Source: Sphingobium sp. (GTDB lineage: Bacteria; Pseudomonadota; Alphaproteobacteria; Sphingomonadales; Sphingomonadaceae). From it: DNA of 64,000 nt. The stretch is taken from NCBI GenBank assembly GCA_003248935.1, contig QFQF01000004.1:62001-126000 (forward strand), read 5' to 3'. The stretch's first letter is position 1. Each line of letters starts with the position of its first letter. Made by a program: the position numbers and the translations under genes. A model generated the notes under the pieces. It saw nothing but the letters and a program-made list of their open reading frames with translations, did not search any database and had not been told where the DNA came from. Shown here piece by piece: positions 59,657 through 64,000 of this stretch.

Positions 59657-60346
59657 TTATCCTGAAAGCCTGCCCACTCCTCTCCCCCTGCCCTTCCGCT
59701 GACCTTCCTTGATAACCAACGAGGTGGCATCGATGCCGAGGCGAAGGTCGCCGAGGGCGAGGTCACGTTCGGCATGGGTCACGATCTCCTCGCGGATCGG
59801 ATGGCGCGAGAGCAGCCGGTGATCGATCAGCTCGCGGATGCGGCGTCCCGGGGCCACAGCGATAATCGTTTCGGGCACGTTCAGGTCCACGCAAAATGCG
59901 CGCGGAAAGATGATGCAGTGATCGATCTGCAGTGATGTGGTCGCTCTGAAATCGGGTGTAAGCGGCTCCAGTCCCGCGCAGCCGATGAGGTTGACCGGAC
60001 CGTGGCAGACCCCGATTGGGGCAATGGATTTTAGCGCCGTACATCCTTCCGCGCTAAAGCGGTTCACCTCATGCAGACCAGAAGGCAGACGTTTGAGGCT
60101 GACACATCGGTCGATGATCAGCGCGCCCCTGACAATCAGCCGCTCGGGGAGCGCTTCAAGGCGCGTGCAGCCGGACAGGTCCAGGCCGCCATCGACCCGC
60201 AGGGCATTGCACAGATATTGAATGGTCGGGTCCGATATCGTGAGATCGCCGGGCACATGGATCGCTTCCTGGAACCTCAATCGCCCGTGCCGCAGCCGCG
60301 CATGAACGCTCTCCGCGGTCATGCGCAAGAACTTTCCAGCCATCAT
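59657..60346 (-). CDS. Leucine-rich-like repeat protein, 229 aa
   Basis: Repeats of about 20 residues with a pattern L-x-hydrophobic-x-C/S-x-x-L (LDLSGCTRLEALPERLIV, LIIDRCVSLKRLPSGLHE, FSAEGCTALKSI, VNLIGCAGLEPL), suggesting a solenoid. ATG 60346 after GGGAGGACG. Possibly mediates protein contacts; no catalytic motif. Confidence 0.55.
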   Translation of the reverse strand: MMAGKFLRMTAESVHARLRHGRLRFQEAIHVPGDLTISDPTIQYLCNALRVDGGLDLSGCTRLEALPERLIVRGALIIDRCVSLKRLPSGLHEVNRFSAEGCTALKSIAPIGVCHGPVNLIGCAGLEPLTPDFRATTSLQIDHCIIFPRAFCVDLNVPETIIAVAPGRRIRELIDHRLLSRHPIREEIVTHAERDLALGDLRLGIDATSLVIKEGQRKGRGRGVGRLSG

Positions 60347-60503
60347 CGTCCTCCCAGACCGCGTGACCGTGTCGGACGGTCGCAGCATGGCATGTGGGTC
60401 GCGCCGCCTTCAGGGCGGCGCGATGTCCAGTTCCTGCGAAGGGATACCGAACCCCAAGCTTATAGGCCGATGAACGGCTAGAACGAAGTCGATCGGGGCT
60501 GGA

Positions 60504-61130
60504 TCACGCCGCAAGCGCATAGCTGCGCGGCGCAATTCCGCTATACGCCCACCACTTCTCCGCGAGCGCCTTGCGCGCCTTCTCCGTGCGCACCCAGTTC
60601 TGCCGGATACGGCCAAGATCGGGATGGACCGGATCGAACACCCGCATGGCGATCAGCATGTGAACATGCGGCAGGATTTCAGGCTTGTCGTCGCTCGCCG
60701 CCCGGTGGTGGATCGCCCAATCGACCACCATGCCCTGCGAGGTCAGATGGTCTTCGGCGAACCCTTCGATCAGGTTGCGCCAGCCGGCCACATCTTCGCC
60801 GATCGGCAGCGACCCCACCGCATGCGCGCAAACTGGCTCGTCGGGACGGATGCTCGCGGCATGCCGATCGGCCTCGTCCCACAGTCCGATGCCGTCGAGC
60901 GAGGGGTGATTTGCCCGCGCCGGAGCGCTACGGCCGTGCGCCGCTAGGTCGTCACGCCGGGACCAGTCCGGCGTGGGGCCGAACGTATCGATGCCGTGCT
61001 GACGATGAATATAGAGCCACGACGCGCGTGCGGTGCGATGCGTGCGCAGCAGCTCGGGCGTGTAACGGCCGCTGTGCTGGTGAACGGCATAGCGGACGTT
61101 GAACGGGCGGTCGTGATAGAGGCTATACAT
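60504..61130 (-). CDS. MobA/MobL-like relaxase domain protein, 208 aa
   Basis: LIEGFAEDHLTSQGMVVDWA and the metal-binding PHVHMLIAMR resemble the relaxase core of MobA/MobL proteins. The helicase or primase parts are missing and the usual N-terminal catalytic Tyr region is not clear, so it may be a remnant or a protein that resembles relaxases. ATG 61130 chosen for GGGAGAA. Confidence 0.55.
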   Translation of the reverse strand: MYSLYHDRPFNVRYAVHQHSGRYTPELLRTHRTARASWLYIHRQHGIDTFGPTPDWSRRDDLAAHGRSAPARANHPSLDGIGLWDEADRHAASIRPDEPVCAHAVGSLPIGEDVAGWRNLIEGFAEDHLTSQGMVVDWAIHHRAASDDKPEILPHVHMLIAMRVFDPVHPDLGRIRQNWVRTEKARKALAEKWWAYSGIAPRSYALAA

Positions 61131-61214
61131 GGTATTCTCCCTTGTGTGTTGGTCGTAAGCGGCCATGATCGGCGGCGGACGCCGCTCGACTTTCGTGCAA
61201 TCGAGATGAGAGGC

Positions 61215-62093
61215 TCAGGTGCGATGGCGCTGGTGCCAGGTGATCTCGCGCAGCGTTGGTCGGTGGCAGCCCGCTTCGGCAGCGAGCCATGCACGCTCGT
61301 CGTCGGTCGCACTTCCGGCAACCTCGATCCACCAGCAGCGGATTTTCGGGTTCCACCGATACCCTCGTGCCTTCAGCCGGTCCTTGACCTCGAACGGCGC
61401 GCCATTAGCGATGAGCCGCACGGTCGGGCGTTGCGCCGAGAGGATCATCTCGCTGCAGGCTGTCCTCCCCGATGGCAGCGTCGTGGCGAGCAGCGCGACC
61501 AGCGCGGCGACATCGGCATCGGCGCGGTGACGGGTATTGAAGAACCCGGCCACCTCGCCGAGCAGCGCGCCGAGTTGGCGGCCCTCATAGCCATGACCGC
61601 GCCAGTCGATGTCCTTGAGCGAGCATACCCACGGCTTGCCCGCCACTGAAGGATAGCGCCGCTCGATCCAGGCGGCATCGAAGCTCGCGTTGTGCGCAAC
61701 GATCAGGTCGGCGCCCGACAGCAGGTCGAGCGCTGCCGCATCGTCAATCCGCCTGCCGGCGAGGTCTGCGTCGGTGAGCCCGGTCAGCGCCGCGATATGC
61801 GGTGGCAGCGGGTACCCCGGATCCTCCAGCCAGTCATGCACCCGCCTGACCCCAACGATGCGGCCGCGTGCATCGAACCAGACGTGACAGATCGCCAGCT
61901 CGATGATGTGCCCGGTTGCCGGATCGAGCGAGGTGGTCTCCGTGTCCAGAACTGCGGCAGTGCGGACCCGGCCTTCAGCCGCGGGTAGCGGTAGCAGGTC
62001 CAGCGGTGGCAGTGAGCGCAGAATGCGGTAGTCGGGATGCGCTTCGAGCAGCGCTGCGGCGCGTTCGGTATCAGGTGACAGCCATTGTCGCAT
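61215..62093 (-). CDS. DEDDh 3'-5' exonuclease (DnaQ-like), 292 aa
   Basis: AAVLDTETTSLDPATGHIIE (Exo I, DxET), VAHNASFDAAWIERRYP (Exo II) and RHRADADVAALVALL (Exo III, H..D) are all present. A C-terminal extension (FEVKDRLKARGYRWNPKIRC WW...) resembles a small DNA/RNA-end-binding module. ATG 62093 has GGAGACGAG upstream; the longer frame passes through the hairpin at 62111. Likely proofreading/repair-type nuclease of the island. Confidence 0.78.
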   Translation of the reverse strand: MRQWLSPDTERAAALLEAHPDYRILRSLPPLDLLPLPAAEGRVRTAAVLDTETTSLDPATGHIIELAICHVWFDARGRIVGVRRVHDWLEDPGYPLPPHIAALTGLTDADLAGRRIDDAAALDLLSGADLIVAHNASFDAAWIERRYPSVAGKPWVCSLKDIDWRGHGYEGRQLGALLGEVAGFFNTRHRADADVAALVALLATTLPSGRTACSEMILSAQRPTVRLIANGAPFEVKDRLKARGYRWNPKIRCWWIEVAGSATDDERAWLAAEAGCHRPTLREITWHQRHRT

Positions 62094-62110
62094 GATCTCG
62101 TCTCCACAAA

Positions 62111-62142
62111 CGACAAGGCCCCGCGCTAGCGGGGCCTTGTCG
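62111..62142. terminator. 14-bp perfect hairpin
   Basis: CGACAAGGCCCCGC (62111-62124) and its exact complement (62129-62142) with a GCTA loop. It lies between two minus-strand genes, so it should end transcription of 62165-62926; only a short T-rich tail (TTTG) follows on that strand. Confidence 0.6.
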
Positions 62143-62164
62143 AGGTTGGTGCAGATGTTCAGGT

Positions 62165-62926
62165 TCAGACGTAGGAGAGGCCTTCCTCGAAGGTCACCCA
62201 GCGTGCATCCTCGTCGCCGGCATCGCGCCTGACGCGGTACTCGCGATAGTAGCTCGCGAACGAGCCTGCCCGGCCGAACGGCCGCGAAGTCAGGATCGCC
62301 TTCACTTCCGGGCGTGCCGCCTCGAGATCGATCAGCTTCTCGCGCAGCGGCAGCAGCGTCTCGAAAAAGGCATCCGGCAGTCCCGCCAAGAACGATGCGC
62401 CATGGGCCCACAGCATCAGACGCGACACGGCGCTGGTCAGTGCCACGCCTTCGGCCGCAGCCGGCGCGTCACGGCGCCACCACTGCGCGACATCTCGGTC
62501 GGCAACCATGTTCGCCGCGATGCCGAGGCGGCGGCACAGCCCCACTTCGTCGTGTCCGGAGCCGAACATCGCCACCGCGTCCACGCGCCCCTGCCCGCTC
62601 GCCAGCGCGCCGAGCTTGGGCTCGACAAAGAACCGCCGCGCGGCCGCCTCAATGTTCAGCACATTGCAGTCGAGTTCGGTGATGACGGTCGGCGCGCCGG
62701 CGAGCAGCGCGTCTTCCACCAGCACCGGCAGCGGGAATTCAAGATCGCGCGCATCGGACATACAGGTGACGGTCACATCGCGGCGCCCGTCATCGCGCAT
62801 GTGCAGCGTTACCACCGCCGCCGCGACCGGCTTGCGTGCCATTGCGGTGCCGGGTGGCATGTCATCAACGGGCACGCACGCCAGGCCGATCGCCTGGACG
62901 ACCGGCGGGACATAAGGGGAGTTCAT
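62165..62926 (-). CDS. Unknown island protein, 253 aa
   Basis: MNSPYVPPVVQAIGLACVPV; a beta-rich middle and helical C-terminal half ending DEDARWVTFEEGLSYV. ATG 62926 is placed 8 nt after AAGGAGA. Not recognised; followed by the hairpin and the exonuclease gene. Confidence 0.5.
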   Translation of the reverse strand: MNSPYVPPVVQAIGLACVPVDDMPPGTAMARKPVAAAVVTLHMRDDGRRDVTVTCMSDARDLEFPLPVLVEDALLAGAPTVITELDCNVLNIEAAARRFFVEPKLGALASGQGRVDAVAMFGSGHDEVGLCRRLGIAANMVADRDVAQWWRRDAPAAAEGVALTSAVSRLMLWAHGASFLAGLPDAFFETLLPLREKLIDLEAARPEVKAILTSRPFGRAGSFASYYREYRVRRDAGDEDARWVTFEEGLSYV

Positions 62927-63380
62927 GAGCATTCTCCTTGAAGGAGAACCGGAAAGCCAAGAGCCAGATATCAGCTCTTTTCCTCTACTTCCCAGTTCTC
63001 ACTCCCTAGCGCTCAGCGCTCTCTCATCGCAGCCGAAACGATGGTCGATCGGTTGCGATAGCCAACGCTGGCCTCGGGCAGCGGGCTGGTTTTCCCACGG
63101 CTAAGCCAAAATTTTTTGGTTGACGGAATGACCGAAGCTGGGCCGACTTCGGACCGGCTGCTTTCGAACGCAGCTCCCAAGAAGCGGACGGCCGAGACGC
63201 GACGCGCGGTGCAGCAAGACTGGTTTCCATCAGGTCGCCGACGAAGTGGCGAGCTCACACTTATGTCCCATCACCGGGATGGGCACCTGACTGGCTCCCC
63301 CGCCATCGTCATCGCTAACATAGGCCATTGATCACGCTCGCTTTTCGAAGCAAAATCGAGAGCGGGTGACGGGGGGAGTG
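62927..63380. other. Intergenic region without a clear gene
   Basis: About 450 bp. Short frames on both strands (for example + 63128-63331) lack ribosome-binding sites and show no protein character. A run AAAATTTTTTGGTTGACGGAATG near 63110-63130 may include a promoter-like TTGACG. Nothing firm. Confidence 0.4.
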
Positions 63381-63557
63381 ATGGGACATTATCGAGTCTA
63401 CAAGCTGAACGACGGGTCAAGGAACATCGTCAAGGGCAAGGATGTCGAAGCGCCCAACGATGATGAAGCCATGCGCGCGGCTGAACAGGATCCGGACTGC
63501 CCTGTTTGCGAGGTCTGGACCGGCACGCGTCAGGTCGGCTCGATCGAGCACGACTAG
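63381..63557 (+). CDS. Small sphingomonad-type protein, 58 aa
   Basis: MGHYRVYKLNDGSRNIVKGK, a short beta protein ending with a D-x-x-E-A-M-R-A-A helix. Similar 55-70 residue proteins are common in Sphingomonadaceae as I recall. ATG 63381 follows a GGGGGGAG site. Confidence 0.55.
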   Translation: MGHYRVYKLNDGSRNIVKGKDVEAPNDDEAMRAAEQDPDCPVCEVWTGTRQVGSIEHD

Positions 63558-63581
63558 CGACCGGAGAAGCGGCACTCCGCC

Positions 63582-63995
63582 TCAGCGCCGTTCCCGCTCA
63601 ACTGAACCTGCGCAGCTTACGCCGAGCTGCTTCAGCGCATCCTGCAACTGTCCGCCCGAATAAGGGCGGGGCAGGATGCGGGTACAGCGGTCGTCCGCGA
63701 ACTGCGCCTCTAGGTCGCTGACACGATCGGTCGAAACGATGACGATCGCCAGCTGCTCGTGAAGCGCGCGCAGTTCACGCGCCAGCGTGTCCGCCCGGTA
63801 ATCACCCAGGCCATCGTCGAGCACAACCGAATCATAGCGCCCCTGCGCCGCACGCACCTTGTTCAGGGCTTCCGCGCCGGTTGCAGCTTCCTCTACCCGA
63901 AACCCGATCCCGCCAAGCGCTTCTGCCGCCAGCATCCGCACGGTCGACTCGGCCTCGGCGATCAGCACGCATTCCGTGCGACCACCGTCGAGCAT
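63582..63995 (-). CDS. Receiver-domain protein (may continue off the window)
   Basis: CVLIAEAESTVRMLAAEALG, VVLDDGLGDYRADTLAREL and VIVSTDR fit a CheY-like receiver with Asp in VVLDDG as acceptor. The conserved Lys of the last motif is Arg (ILPRPY), and the acidic pair near the start is altered, so signalling may be atypical. The ATG is 5 bp from the window edge, so this may be the C-terminal receiver of a hybrid kinase. Confidence 0.65.
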   Translation of the reverse strand: MLDGGRTECVLIAEAESTVRMLAAEALGGIGFRVEEAATGAEALNKVRAAQGRYDSVVLDDGLGDYRADTLARELRALHEQLAIVIVSTDRVSDLEAQFADDRCTRILPRPYSGGQLQDALKQLGVSCAGSVERERR

Positions 63996-64000
63996 GTCGC

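Overview
The window is high-GC, densely packed and rich in ATGA/GTGA gene overlaps. Gene content (lambda-type head genes, GpA-type terminase, GH19-like endolysin, a DUF6538-type tyrosine recombinase beside a tRNA end, a MobA-like protein) points to an alphaproteobacterium of the Sphingomonadaceae type. This assignment rests on recalled protein families, not on a search.

Positions 1-54353 are most of a lambdoid siphovirus-like prophage; its left end, where I would expect its own integrase, lies outside the window. Leftward recombination genes (1-1680) read from a PL-like promoter. Small membrane proteins and a C1-like repressor follow, with a PR-like promoter reading into a Cro-like gene (1733-3634). 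Four copies of a 17-bp palindrome (consensus GTTCRTTTTAAACGAAC) mark these promoters. Early genes run right (3.4-10.2 kb): regulators, a DNA methyltransferase, a RuvC-like nuclease and replication-type proteins. Packaging and head genes follow (10.4-19.3 kb: terminase, gpW-like, portal, S49 protease, scaffold, decoration protein, capsid E). Tail genes come next (18.8-43.2 kb), including a chaperone gene with an in-phase A_AAA_AAC slippery site, a tape measure, a tip protein and a very large two-part receptor-binding protein interrupted by a G14 tract. Lysis genes (endolysin, holin-like, nested Rz/Rz1-type spanins) lie at 40.3-42.1 kb.

Inside the tail region (21.7-24.2 kb) is a moron cassette: two lipoproteins, a membrane protein, a ribbon-helix-helix repressor and a divergent Rha/KilAC-type antirepressor. 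It resembles the immI region of phage P22. After the last tail gene is a structured non-coding stretch containing a tRNA-like fold (43295-43404). From 54.2 kb back to 43.5 kb a leftward accessory block carries a minimal DNA ligase, a thermonuclease-like protein next to an SOS-type box, a QueD-like protein, a possible DpdA/TGT-like protein, a DUF1643 protein and a PP-loop ATPase, which hints at 7-deazaguanine nucleic-acid modification.

A tRNA 3' end (54326-54353) marks an attachment site. A tyrosine recombinase (54439-56268) starts 86 bp beyond it, followed by genes typical of a genomic island: several unknown proteins, a MobA-like protein, a DEDDh exonuclease and, at the window edge, a receiver domain. 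The simplest reading is two elements integrated in tandem at one tRNA gene.
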